DNA from: Ursus arctos
Lineage: Eukaryota; Chordata; Mammalia; Carnivora; Ursidae
Length of the DNA stretch: 64,000 nucleotides
Assembly: GCF_023065955.2 (NCBI RefSeq)
Contig: NW_026622985.1
Location: forward strand, 71,289,931 to 71,353,930
Direction of reading: 5' to 3'
The notes below the pieces were generated by a model. The model was given only the letters and a program-made list of their open reading frames with translations. It did not search any database and was not told the origin of the DNA. Below are positions 22,630-33,764 of the stretch, one piece after another. Every line of letters starts with the position of its first letter. Positions within the stretch are counted from its first letter, which is position 1. The translations under genes were made by a program, and so were the position numbers.

Positions 22630-22805
22630 AATAGGTTTTATTTATTATATCCTCTATTTATGGATGAGAAAGTTGAGCTTCATAGAGATTAAGTAGTTAC
22701 TTGCTGAAGGTCACTCAGCTAGAAGATAGCTAATGTGGGATTCATTCCTCACCACATTCGTCCTCCCGATAGCCATAGCCATTATGTCACATTGCCCTAT
22801 CACTG
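22630..22805 (-). repeat. MIR
   Basis: Reversed MIR with most blocks in order: 'tatttatggatgagaaagttgag', 'agattaagtagttacttgctgaaggtcactcagctagaagatag', then the reversed tRNA-like head 'attcattcctcaccac...catagccattatgtcacattgccct'. Confidence 0.75.
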
Positions 22806-22924
22806 ACGCCACCTTTCTAACATGCATTACTTTTCAGATCTAACTCAAGGAAAGCTCAGTTGATGTAAAATAATCTTCCTAAAGACAGAACGATTCTTCC
22901 CTTGATGATTAAGATTTCACTGCT

Positions 22925-23145
22925 GGCTACAGTACCAGGATGGAAATGAAAAGCTTTAGGTTATAGGGTCAGGTGAATCTCTTTTGAACTTGGTCAACTG
23001 GGGTGAATCATTGGATCTTTCTGAGCCTTCATTTTCCTATCTGTAGTTAGAGAAAGTACTGCCTATCCTGTTTTAGTGCCAGGGTAGATAGGCTCCTATA
23101 ACAATATGTGAAAATAGTCCATGAACTATTAAATGACATAAAATG
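22925..23145 (+). repeat. MIR
   Basis: Sense MIR: 'acttggtcaactggggtgaatcattggatctttctgagccttcattttcctatctgtagttagagaaa' corresponds to 'tgaccttgggcaagtcacttaacctctctgagcctcagtttcctcatctgtaaaatgggg'. It faces the reversed MIR that ends 120 bp upstream. Confidence 0.75.
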
Positions 23146-23695
23146 TTAAAAAAAAGAAGGACATATCATCAGGAATCATTGCACAGTGGAAGACTGGGTT
23201 GAAGTTAGAGAAATATTTGAATCACTTAAAAAATTTTTTTGAGTCTATATATGCATATTGTATAGTATGTATACTTTTTTTTCCTCATAAATCTTTTTAA
23301 ATGAAGATAACGTTGGGGTAATTTATGGGGTCTTTTTAGTTGAGCTTTTTCTATTAATTCCAACCAAGGAGACCCACTGGATTCATTTGCCAGCCAGCCT
23401 GAAATGAGGGGCCTTGTGACCATGTGGCCTGCTCATTTAAGCAGATGGGATAACACATTCAGTGCTAATTAAAATCTTCAAAGGGCCTTCAAAGGGCAGC
23501 AGTAAATACTATGTATTTCCCTTATTTAAAACACTAGCAGATGAAAAGCTTTTTTTCCTTAATGAATATAGGATTCCCATCTGTTATCTTTACAAAAATG
23601 TACCATGTAATGCAGAAGAAAAAATAGAATTGAAAAGATTGTGTCATTCTCTTTCTTTTACAGTAAGCCATTCTTTTCTAGAACCAGATGATGTC
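23146..23695. other. Unique AT-rich sequence
   Basis: Nothing recognisable apart from T-rich patches near 23228 and 23275. Confidence 0.4.

Positions 23696-23723
<28 letters not shown>
23696..23723. repeat. T28 homopolymer (orphan poly-A tract on the minus strand)
   Basis: Twenty-eight uninterrupted T bases. Such pure tracts normally mark the tail of a recent retrotransposed copy, here on the minus strand. The sequence to its right is not a SINE or L1 that I recognise. Confidence 0.95.
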
Positions 23724-23726
<3 letters not shown>

Positions 23727-26700
23727 ATCATAGCTCCTTTCAAAGCCGTGGGAAACTATTAGTCAGTCCTGATAAAACATAACCAAGCAGAACTCCGGGC
23801 TGCCCCTATTTTAAAAACATGGTGATAATACCAGAGGTTGGCTCACACAGCACCCACCCCAACCCCCCACTAGTTTGTCCTCTTGTGTTGGAGAGGCTGG
23901 AAAGCTTAGGCCTGAGTGTCCCAGATGTGCAGCAGCTAGGATGCCGCCAGGCAACCGTGCAGACCGCCAGGCGGTCCTGCGCACAAGAGCCTTGGATGTG
24001 CAAGTGACCGGCGTCAGGAGAGAGTGGCTCTGTACACAGGCAGGTACGAGGGTACCTGGTTTTTTGGTGGCAGCCATAGTACACTTTCTGGTGTCTGGTC
24101 CCAGCACGTGAGGTGGCAAGTAGTGGACAATGGGGACAGCAGTGGCCTTGTAGCAATACAAGTTCCATGAGGAAACTGGGCATGTTTCATATTTCTGTCT
24201 GTGGCTGAATACATACGAGTGTGTTTTTCTGGCCCTCCCAGAGAAACCTGTGAGCTACCTAACATCCTTTTATAACCCCTTCTCTGTTCAAATAAGCCAG
24301 AGCAGAATCTGTTACCTGGAAGAGTCCTGACATTTATAATTAACACCACATGGAGTTTTAACCAGTTTTAACATAAATCTATTGATTTATCAGCAAACAC
24401 AGCTAGTTGCCTAACCAGGAGCCATTCTGCCTCTTTCTTATTAATAGAACCCTGTTTTGTAGAGGATAGCAAAGTCCCCGACTGAAAAATAACATTTCCT
24501 CGCTTCTCTTCCCATCCATCTTGGGACCATCATGGAAAGGCCAAGAGTGGCAGAGACCCTGCCCTCCCATCCATGAGCCTCAGTACCGACGCCAGCAACA
24601 AACACCTGCTCTGCCTCCAGACCTCTTCTCCCAGGAGAGAAATCCATCTCCAATATCCATTTTCAAACACTATCACCTTGGGGATTAAAGCTTCACCATA
24701 TGGCTGGGGGTTCGCACACAACACTGGGAGCAGCACAATTTTAAAAACACAGCTACCGTCCTAGGTAGGCTGCCCCTGGCCTGTGTTAGGAGTCTGGGCT
24801 AGGTTACCAGAGAACCCCCCAGTTTCTTTCCTCACAAGTTGTTCTTTCTTTATTATAAAGAAGCTTTAAATTAGTAGGGAGAGGGATCTTGCTCCTTTTC
24901 TAGAATACCCCATTCATTCTCAAAGAACAAAAATTAGAAGCCACAGGGAGGCAGACTTCAGCTCTCTCTAAAAGACTACTCTGCCACAGCTCCCCAAAGG
25001 TCACATAAGCTTAATTAAAGGTAATGAGTTCCCATGACCTTGGGTGTTTAAGCATAGGCTAAATGACCTTTGGGAGGAGATGGTCAAAATAAATACCCAA
25101 ATATTAGACCATGATCAAAAAAACCCTCTAGTCCCTTCAGTTGTACAGTTCTTGGAGCCTGTGTCAATATCTCTTTCGGAAATAATTGGCATTTGACCAC
25201 GAAGAACTTGTTTGTTCTGTTTACCCCCTGCCATCTTTGTGACGAACACCTAGCCTCTCAAATGCCATGTATGTGGTGGGTATCCTCGTTTTGATTGGGT
25301 ACAAAGGATAGCTTTGGGAAGGAAGTGAAACTCACGCCAAGGGTGAAACAGCTCGCTCTTTGGAGACAAGAGCAAAGATGGAAGGAGACTGGTGAGTGCA
25401 GAGAGAAGGGTACTGAGTTAATTAAAATGGGGGCTGGAGGTGAGGAGATCATGAAGATGAATTAGGTTCAGTTCCTAGAAAAGAAACTGCGTCTAGAGAC
25501 TTGCGGGCATGGAGACCAGGTGAGTGTCCAGCTTAGGGAGCCAGAAAAGAACCCAGAGAATGGTTTCAGCCTGTCACCTGGAAGAGCATGTTTGGTGCAA
25601 AATTTACTTTCCTCACACCCTGCAAGCTAAAAGTGCTCACTCCAGGGCAGAGAAGCACGATGGGGTGAAAACAGCCCACGCTTCCGTCTAACAATGCCAA
25701 TAAGGACCCGCTGTGTGCTGAGCGTTCGCAGCCGCTAAGCTGGGATTGCCCGCCTGTACGCTGTAGTTTTTTGCAGTTCTACCTGGTTTGGTCAAGTTTG
25801 ATGTTCCTGATAGCTCATTACAAAGACAGTCCTGAGGGGACTTAGGGGGTGTGCTGTGTTCCCGGGCTCTCTGGTCAGACAGGCGAGGTCTGTGACTACC
25901 ACTGGGATTGTGTCACACGAGCTCTTTACATGATCAACTCTGCTGTCTCCGGCAACAGTCACCTTTGGTCCAGAAATCCACCACATTTCTGCCTGTTCAG
26001 CCCAGGTGTTGTTCAAGGTGAAAGGTGCCTTGATTTCACCTCCTGTTCCTTAGGCTCTGGTAAGCTCTTGGGCTTTGTTTGCTGACTAATGTTTCAGTGG
26101 TTGAAAAGAGGCATCTTTCCTCAGCGGTGCTAATGATATTTCCCTAGTAACTCCCAAATCCCCAGCACCCGGTCCGGTCCCCAGCCCAGTTTGCCTTCAA
26201 CAAAGCAGGGCATTCCAAGGAAGCAGAAAACACACACCCTGCTTTGCCTTTGCTTCCTCTTAGCTGGCTTTGAGGCCTGGCGTGGTCTGTTTCCCACCCC
26301 CACATAGTTCCCTATCACGGCTCAAGCTGCTGAGGAAGTGACCGGCAGAGGCTCAACCCTCCCTCTTGCATTCTAAGCCCCTCTACCGTGCGGCATCCTT
26401 CCTTCAGGGCACATGCTGCAGGGAAGTGCTCTCCTCAAGTTTTGCATAAGGCATTCTCAGATGCAAAATGCCTCTTTGTCTCCTTTCTTCTGTATTCTCT
26501 GACCTTCCAACCCTACCAGCATCTAACCTCAACCCGGAGAAAAGCGTGTGGCCACTATCAAGCTGGCCATCAGAAAGGTCAAATTCCACTTCCCAGGCCT
26601 CTTAGGAATATTCAGTTGTTTTCTACGGGTGGGTGGTTGAATTCTTGTGAAAATTACTTTGGTCCTTGTCTTCCAAACAGCTATAGATTTCCCCCCCTTG

Positions 26701-27185
26701 ACTGAACTGGTATTTGTAGTGAGAAGGATAAAAAAGACAAAGTGCTCTTCTAATTTGTATTGGCAGTGCAGCTTTGTCGATGTTGAAAATGGGCTAAACA
26801 TCACAAAACTGGGGACTGGTCAGTCTGAGCCTTCTACAGGAGTCTCCATGCCTCCTTCATCACGCTGGGCCTCCCTGACTCCCTGAAGTGCCCCCCTCCC
26901 CCAACATTTTCTTTTTATCCTTTTGCCAGCCAGTGTTCCTTGCCTCACTCAGGTGCGCCTTCAGGCCTCACTTCACCTTAGAATCCCTCATAGACTATAA
27001 AAAAGAGAACCGATATTACCAAATGTTTAAATAAGAAAAATTCCAAGAATCTCTGCAACTCAGGGCTGTGGAAACACACTTTGTTAAATTCATAACGTAA
27101 ATGTTGATACCATTTGGTTATATCACCTGGATTCAGTTTCCTTAATTTATAGTAGGTCTGTAGAAGATGGAGATGGATAGGGCAG
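23724..27185. other. Long repeat-poor region, no gene recognised
   Basis: About 3.4 kb without a recognisable transposon. The GC-richer part 23830-24180 carries overlapping open frames of 60-125 codons on both strands with no domain. The part 24860-25250 has conserved-element texture with AGGTCA-type half-sites (aaaggtcacataag near 25000 and aatgacctttggg near 25060). Another CT-rich, moderately GC part is 26140-26600. Confidence 0.4.
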
Positions 27186-28155
27186 GGTAACAAGATTAAA
27201 TTCAATTTAATAAATATTTGTTGAGGGCTATATACATGGTAATGTCTTTGCATAGAATTATGCAATAATAATAGCTAATAAGTGCTTTTTGATGAGAACC
27301 CTATTTTATAGATGCTATGAGGCCTTTAAGTTTTATTACAGGATTTTTTGAAAAGAGAAGAGAAAGTAATAGCTATTCTCCCATCGCAAATCAGAATTTT
27401 ATTGAAATTTCATACTATTTCAGAGAACTTCTAGACACCCTTCAAGTTTTTTTTTTTTTCTTTTTAATTGGAAAAAAAATAGTGGAAGAAAGTATTACTT
27501 ATGGAATGGTGTATTTCATGCTAGCATTCTTGTCTAAAGTTTCAAGAAATTAAGGAGAATGACCGAATACAACTATGCAACGATGGTCCCAAATCTTATT
27601 CATACCGTAAACGATGGTTCTAAAGAGAGAAACATGGCGTGATTGGAAACATGCTCAGTTTGTTCTTTATCAGTCTCAGTCACAACTGTGATCACTTAGC
27701 ACATCATGGTGGGGGGTTATTTTCTGGTAAAATGGGCCAACATGAAGAACACCCTGCCTGAAATTATGTAAAAGCTGTAGCTATGGAGGCTTTAGTACTT
27801 CTTTTGCTTCTTCAAAACAAAACTTGACCTTGAGACATACTTCAAAAATAGCATGAAGCCATTGTTAACAACCTCCTCTTAAAATGTTGCAATTCGGTGC
27901 CCTTGTAAGTGAGTCCTGGAGCCCATGATAAGGACAGCAGGGCTAAGAGTATAACCCTGTCTTCACATTGCTCAGAGGCAAGACAGGTTGATGCCTCCAT
28001 GTGTAATATGCTCCGTGCTGAGAAAGGTCACCCGCTACAAAGTAATTCTCCTTCCTGGTGTCAGAGTGCCTGCTGCAGGACAGACTTTCCATTTGGGTTC
28101 TGCTTCTCAGTAACTACATGACTTCAGTGACTACAATGTGACAACAGCAGCCAGC
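27186..28155. other. Mostly unique sequence, trace of MIR/L2 at 27200-27320
   Basis: 'aataaatatttgttgagggctatatacatgg' and 'gagaaccctattttatagatgctatgag' look like scraps of reversed L2/MIR 3' ends. The rest, including a T-rich patch near 27450, is not assigned. Confidence 0.35.
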
Positions 28156-28159
28156 GCAG

Positions 28160-28345
28160 AATCAGGCACTTTAATTATAAGCAGGCACTTAGGTGACACC
28201 AAACATTTTATATTTATTCGCCCGTTTAAGCCTCATACTCTGAGAGCGACACAGGACTTTCTCCATTTTATAGGTGAAGGGTAGGAGGGACCTGGAGATC
28301 AAGAAAATTGTCTAACATCACGAAGGCGCTAAGTTGCGTAGTCTC
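28160..28345 (-). repeat. MIR, left of a head-to-head pair
   Basis: 'ggcacttaggtgacaccaaacattttatatttattcgcccgtttaagcctcata' and 'tctccattttataggtgaagggtaggagggacctggagatcaagaaaattgtctaacatcacgaaggcgctaag' are the reversed MIR 3' and core blocks. The tRNA-like end points right, toward the next MIR. Confidence 0.7.
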
Positions 28346-28485
28346 TTGAGTATTTGTTTCTTCTTCCATAAAATGCGGATAAATTACTTTCATTGCCGGG
28401 CGATGGGGAGGATTAAAGAAGTAATAAAGGTAAAGAATGGGGTACATGATAGATGCTCATTGAGTGGAGATATCAATAATTCCTT
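28346..28485 (+). repeat. MIR, right of a head-to-head pair
   Basis: 'tttcttcttccataaaatgcggataaattactttcattgccgggcgatggggaggattaaagaagtaat...gtacatgatagatgctcattgagtg' is the sense MIR core and 3' end. It begins where the reversed MIR stops. Confidence 0.7.
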
Positions 28486-29035
28486 TAGATGAAAAACACT
28501 TCTTCAACACGCTCCTTACATAAACCATCATGACTCATTTCATTTAGAAGTTGCTTATCTACTGAACTCAAAAGCCAACTATGAACTAGGAAAGAAGCAC
28601 AAAGCAATCAAAACAGTCTAATCAAAATAAGCAATCAAATAACCCTCTTGCCCATTATCCTAGCAGAGCGCCTGGGAGTCTTGCTGCGAGCCTGTTTACT
28701 TCAAGGGAGCCCTGGTTCTGAGGAGCTTGGTTACAAGGCTTCCAAACTCACAGATGATTGGAAATGCAAATTAGAAGGGGAAGAGTCTGCTCAGAGCAAG
28801 ATGTGACAGCGGATGGTCTGCCTGCGTGGGAGAAACGGAAGCACCGCAACAGCTGGACCAATCTGGACTCTCTGAGGAGGGCAGAGTCCCTACTGACAGG
28901 TCATCAGCCCTCCGAAGAGCCTATCCTGGCACCTCGTGCCCTATTTTGGCAGAACTGCTATTCCTCCTCTGTGTCCCCTCAATGCCCCATCCACGCCCTG
29001 CTCGCAACCCTAGTGCAGCCTCGATTGCCCTAGTA
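28486..29035. other. Unique sequence
   Basis: No gene or repeat recognised. A 91-codon plus-strand frame at 28758-29033 has no domain. Confidence 0.4.
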
Positions 29036-29160
29036 ATTTGTCATCAATATCTCATTCCAATTTGATGCTAGCCTCTTTGAATGGCAAAGCCATCATTTTT
29101 GTATCTCTGAGCCTCTCACCTAATGGCTGCTCAGCATATGCTTGCTGAATGAATGGTCAT
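29036..29160 (+). repeat. L2 3' end
   Basis: 'ccatcatttttgtatctctgagcctctcacctaatggctgctcagcatatgcttgctgaatgaatgg' is a typical L2 3' end including the final TGAATGAATG. Confidence 0.7.
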
Positions 29161-29974
29161 TGATTCAACACATTATAAGAGAAACAGACAGGAATTTGAA
29201 TTCATGATTTCAAAGTTAGGAACCAATGCAAAGGATGTTGAGAAACTTTCTGTTCAAAGCCATTACAACTTTTAAAAGTTTTCACTTAAGCAGGTAAGCT
29301 TCAATAGCTGGAAAATTAATGTCAGTGTGGAGCACACCATTACCCGAAGGCTCTGGATAAAGTAGGCATTACTCTGTCCACCAACCCACTGGTGAGAGGA
29401 GGAAAAGGAACCGCAAGAAGAGAGGGACCCATGTCTTAATGAGCGCCTGGGAATTCAGGTGGAGCGAGAGAAAGAGAGCCCAGGAGACAGATTATGAATA
29501 CTGAAGATGAGTGTGATTGATGTCACAGCTGAACGGAGGCCCAGCCCTGGTTCTGTCCTTTCCTCTGAAAATGGGATGACATTTTAGAGGAAACTTGGAA
29601 GACTGATTTGAGTTGCTTTGAAAGGTGGCATCAATCTTATTCATTTGGAAGAATGAACGTAAGCCAGGATAATAAAACAGGATAGTAACTCATCAACTAA
29701 GTGGTGAGGCATCCATATTTCATGGAAGGGCGTCCCTACAAAATATAGAGAAAAGGCTTTGACTAACCAAGGACTAGACCCTCGAAAGACTTAGAGAATC
29801 CATAAGCATCAAGACCAGCTTGTTTTCCAGAGAGGAAGAAGGTGAATCAGAGAGGAGACAAATAATGAGCCAGTGTCATGGGTTGCAGGGATAAGAGTTA
29901 GGAGTGTGGTTAGGAACTGCAAGTCCAGAGATGGACAGAGAGAGGAGACAGATTGGTTTGGGGGATTTGAATTC
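29161..29974. other. Unique purine-rich sequence
   Basis: No gene or named repeat recognised. Confidence 0.4.
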
Positions 29975-29990
29975 AGAAGAAACACATGCC

Positions 29991-30188
29991 GGGGCGCCTG
30001 GGTAGTGCAGTCGTTAAGCGTCTGCCTTCGGCTCAGGGCGTGATCCCGGCGTTCTGGGATCGAGCCCCACATCAGGCTCCTCTGCTGGGAGCCTGCTTCT
30101 TCCTCTCCCACTCCCTGCTGTGTTCCCTCTCTCACTGGCTGTCTCTCTGTCACATAAATAAATAAAATCTTAAAAAAAAAAAAAAAAA
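29991..30188 (+). mobile_element. CAN-SINE, young caniform-type copy
   Basis: Sense SINE with head 'ggggcgcctgggtagtgcag', box-B relic 'gggatcgagcccc' at 30056-30068, CT-rich body, 'aaataaataaaatctt' and a tail of about 18 A bases. Target duplications agaagaaacacatgcc (29975-29990) and agaagagacacatgcc (30189-30204) differ at one base. It is very similar to the 15583 copy and, like it, young-looking. Confidence 0.97.
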
Positions 30189-30204
30189 AGAAGAGACACA
30201 TGCC

Positions 30205-31343
30205 TATCCTCCAATGTAGAATCAGAGAAGCAGCAAGACCCCCGAGCAGAAATATTTGGATGATATGCCTTGGGACACAGGCCCGAGTAGCCCATGGAGC
30301 CCTCTCTCCAACCCAGGAGTAGGAATAATTCCTGTGTGTCTAAGCATAACAGGGAAGTGATGAAGGGCTATATAGGGCCACCAAACTTTGTATGGCCCCA
30401 TGCTTTGCAGGCATGACAGCATAATCTATGCCCCTAACTGGGTCACGAGAATGAGCTCAGGGAAACCCAGACCTTGGGCAGCCTTGGAATAGGTTCCTGA
30501 GTGGACCCTCCCTACTGAAAACTAGATGGGAAAGATAAACTTGAACCCTAATAAATAGAGAGGGCTGTCTATATTAGAAAGCCCTTCAGATTATGCCTTA
30601 GCACTAAATAAGGTCCCAGAATTAGATACAACCTCAGTGGAAAGGATTGTTTTAGCCTCGTGGTATGATAGGAGCTTCATTGATGGACTAAGTTTCATAC
30701 CTGCAAACAAACCCACCTTTTGTCCCATCTTGATTGACCCTAACCTAAAACCCACTATCAGGAACACCTCCCCAGCTGGAAACCAAAGGCCTCTTGCTTT
30801 GCTTTGTGCAGATGGAAATAGCACACTACTGACCCTGTACTCGATCAGACTGTGTGCACTGAATTGAACTGAAATGTGCTGGAGGTCAGATGGAGAGAAG
30901 TGTCCAGCCTGGGCAGCTTCAGGGCTGGCTGTCCTCCCAGAGCCCTGGTCCTCGTCCTCTGCATCGGTTCCTGTGGCTTCCCATCGGAAGTCACTCTGAT
31001 GGCTCTGTGACAGAGCATAGCAGGAGAAAAGGTCACTTAAACCTCTGACAACTCAGCACACAGAAGGGCATGCCCCACATTTGGTTCTCCCGTTTCCATA
31101 ACCATGAATTTCATTCTGTTGTTCGGGCCAATGCCTGGGAATGTAATAAGGAAAATTGAGATAAGCTTGAGGCTTCTGGATCAGCCCATATTTTTTTCTT
31201 TTGTAAATCTGGTTCCTGCTGCTGTTCATTCACGTTTCATACCCTTCACAGACTATATTTAGTCCCCATATTTTATAGTTTTTAGAGGCATGAATTAAGT
31301 TGCACATGCAAAATGAAACCTGCAAAATTTCTCTTTTCCCCAG
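30205..31343. other. Unique sequence
   Basis: No repeat or gene recognised. It ends in a pyrimidine-rich run and CAG at 31340-31343 that looks like a splice acceptor. Confidence 0.4.
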
Positions 31344-31628
31344 ATGAAAGAACTCACCCAGCACCTGCAGCAATTTTGCAAATTGTGCCAGAAACAAGAA
31401 TCAGATTTCACCAGTGAATACAGGTTTATGCTGCCTCAAAATTGTACTGCAAATAACATTTTAGAGGTCAGTCGAAATGTCGCTTCTTGCCTTCATAAGA
31501 CAATCTGCAACACAACCAAACCAGACAAAATTATCATACCATCGTCCATGCTCTCAACTGAGAGGACTTGCAACTTGTATAGATCAAGGAAAATGAAAAT
31601 AAGAGGAAATCATGCAGGTCAGAAGTAA
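31344..31628 (+). other. Exon-like open reading frame, unassigned
   Basis: A 94-codon frame starts with ATG immediately after 'tttctcttttccccag', a good acceptor. A CAG|GTCAGA at about 31617 could act as a weak donor before the stop. The predicted peptide begins MKELTQHLQQFCKLCQKQE and ends in a basic stretch. I recognise no domain, signal peptide or membrane segment. It is most likely a chance frame. The case for looking again is only the coincidence of acceptor, ATG and an uninterrupted frame in a repeat-free stretch. Confidence 0.15.
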
Positions 31629-31644
31629 TTTTGTTTGACGCTGG

Positions 31645-32000
31645 ATTGGCAGCTCAGGCTGCTGTAACAAAATATAATAAATGAGGTGGTGGCTTAAACA
31701 ATAGACATGTATTTCTCATGGTTCTGGAGGCTGGAAGTCCAAGACCAGATTGCTAGCGTGGTTAGACGCTAGTGAAGACATTCTCCCGGGACTTGCAGCT
31801 TGCCAGCTTCTTGCTGTGTCCTCACATGGCAGAGAGAGACAGAGACGGACAGAGAGAACTCTCTCTTTCTTCCTCTTTTTATAAAGCCACCAATCCTATC
31901 AGATTAGGGCCACATCCTATGATCTCATTTAACCTTAAATACTTTCTAAAGATTATCTCCAGATATAGTCACATTAGGGGTTCAACATATGAACTGGAGG
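31645..32000 (-). mobile_element. MLT1 LTR (ERVL-MaLR)
   Basis: Reversed MLT1, with nearly all landmarks in order: 'ggctgctgtaacaaaata', 'ggtggcttaaacaatagacatgtatttctc', 'ggttctggaggctggaagtcc', 'cttgctgtgtcctcacatggcagag', 'taaagccaccaatcctatcagattagggccacatcc', 'tctcatttaaccttaaat' and 'tctccagatatagtcacattaggggttcaacatatgaa'. It is a non-coding LTR of an old mammalian retroelement. No internal sequence is attached. Confidence 0.9.
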
Positions 32001-32700
32001 TATCCTCATTGGTTTCGACGCTTTCAACACATGCTACAGAAGTGGGAAATCAGTATAGTGAAGGACAACTGGGGCTGGCAGTCTGGTAGCAAACCTTCTC
32101 TCCTTTGGTCAATAACAAGAGCACTTCAAGGCTAGTGAGTCTACCAAACACTAAATCTTTCTCTTCACAACAGGAACATTCCCTTCAACACAGGGTTTCC
32201 CCTCGAATAAGCTGCTTATAAGTCAGCTAGCACCCCCTCCCAACAGTACCACAGGTGAGAAGAACTCCTTCATACACTTCATTAAGATACCTTTCAATGA
32301 ATCTAATTCTTCCCCTGAAATGTCGGGGGGAATGCACATCTTGCATTCTCTCTCTTTACTCTCCTGTGTAAATCCTGCATGCTATTTAAGAAATCCACAG
32401 ATGAAGGATTAAAATCTCTATTTGGGCAAGACCTCATCTTCTGTTACCTACATGTCTGCCTCCAAGGTACGTTTGCTAAATGTACCTTACACCACGATGA
32501 TAACCAGATACCAAGGTCTTGTCGCTTCCATAGCCTACCCTCACTCAACATCTGAACACAAAATGATGTTTCCTCTCTGAGTTTCTGTAGCACTTATATT
32601 TCCTGTTTGTAAAATTCACCTAGCAATGAACTGTTTGTTAGTCTTTCTCCGCATCAGTCCTGTTCTCAGGTAACCATTTGTTGGTACTGAGAACTTATAT
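32001..32700. other. Unique sequence
   Basis: No gene or repeat recognised. Confidence 0.4.
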
Positions 32701-32705
32701 GTAAC

Positions 32706-32716
32706 TGTGTGTGTGT

Positions 32717-32748
<32 letters not shown>
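32706..32748. repeat. (GT)n microsatellite with one interruption
   Basis: A GT tract of about 43 bases, broken once by GA near 32721. Confidence 0.98.
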
Positions 32749-33656
32749 TTCATTTCGGTGATGATCTAAAAAATAGAGGCATGCTCTGTATCATCAAATG
32801 AATACCTCAGAACTGAGAACTGCCTATGCGTCCAGTGCTGCTGTAAGTTGCTGTTTGGCCTCAAGTAGTACCACTTTAATCATAATGAGCTAATAAGAGC
32901 ATAGGCAGACTTAAATGCAAATGATATTTTTGCATTAAGTGAAAGCAAGGTATACTACATGCAGAAAAAAAATTATCACTAGTTCAAAAAGAAAAAGTGT
33001 TTGCAGCGGTCTGTCATCACTCAGCACACAGAGAAGCGTGTTAAACTCAAAAGAATCTATGCCAATTCAGTTTCAGTAAAATAGTATTACCTACCACATT
33101 CAAGTGATGACCGTTAATTGGAAAATGTGACTTTTGTTATTTTTTCATATTTAATTTATGGATTTGTTTTGGTTTTATAGCTGTGTAAGAGCTGTAAGCA
33201 TACGGAGTATACATGGTTTCTACTGGCAGATATTTGCGTTACATTACAATATAACTTAGTCAACACTGGAATTCCACAGGCTTTTTTTAAAGTTATGACT
33301 GTAAAAAAATGTTTTAAGTAAAGTTATGACTATAAAATACTAATATGCTTTAACTATTTAATATACTATTAAATTGTGACATTTCTTTCACTGTGGCTTT
33401 CAATGGTTGTTTCAGTCTTTTACTACTTGCTTATTTACATTCATCACTGCCTTGTTGTCCTCAAATAAAATGTCAGTTTTTGCAGGACAGAAATGAGCTT
33501 TTAGGCCCTGTGCATCCTGCTTAACATCAAGGAGAGTGCTGAAGACAGAATGTATGCCCCTTCGTTTGTGGACTGTAGCTCTTTGATCAACCATTCTAGA
33601 CTTAACTTCCCATTCCAGAATATTTCTATTTGTCTGTTTTTTAAAATTCACTTCCA
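32749..33656. other. Unique sequence, unexplained minus-strand open frame at its right end
   Basis: A duplicated 15-base phrase (aaagttatgactgta and aaagttatgactata) occurs near 33290 and 33321. A minus-strand frame of 87 codons runs 33675-33412, overlapping the short L1 insertion by about 20 bases. I recognise no protein in it. Confidence 0.35.
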
Positions 33657-33747
33657 TATGCAAACAATGAATCATGGAACACTACATCAAAAACTAACGA
33701 TGTACTGTATGGTGACTAACATAATAAAAAATTAAAAATAAATAAAT
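33657..33747 (+). mobile_element. 5'-truncated L1 3' end, sense copy
   Basis: About 90 bp of carnivore L1 3' UTR: 'caatgaatcatggaacac', 'gatgtactgtatggtgac' and an A-rich tail. It is flanked by 14-bp target duplications with one mismatch (aaaattcacttcca at 33643-33656 and aaaattcgcttcca at 33748-33761), so it is an independent insertion that lost nearly the whole element. It lies tail to tail with the large L1 to its right. Confidence 0.93.
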
Positions 33748-33764
33748 AAAATTCGCTTCCAAGA

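Noticed and set aside
29809..30201. 130-codon minus-strand frame
   Set aside because: About half is the antisense of a CAN-SINE with its poly-A read as polyphenylalanine.
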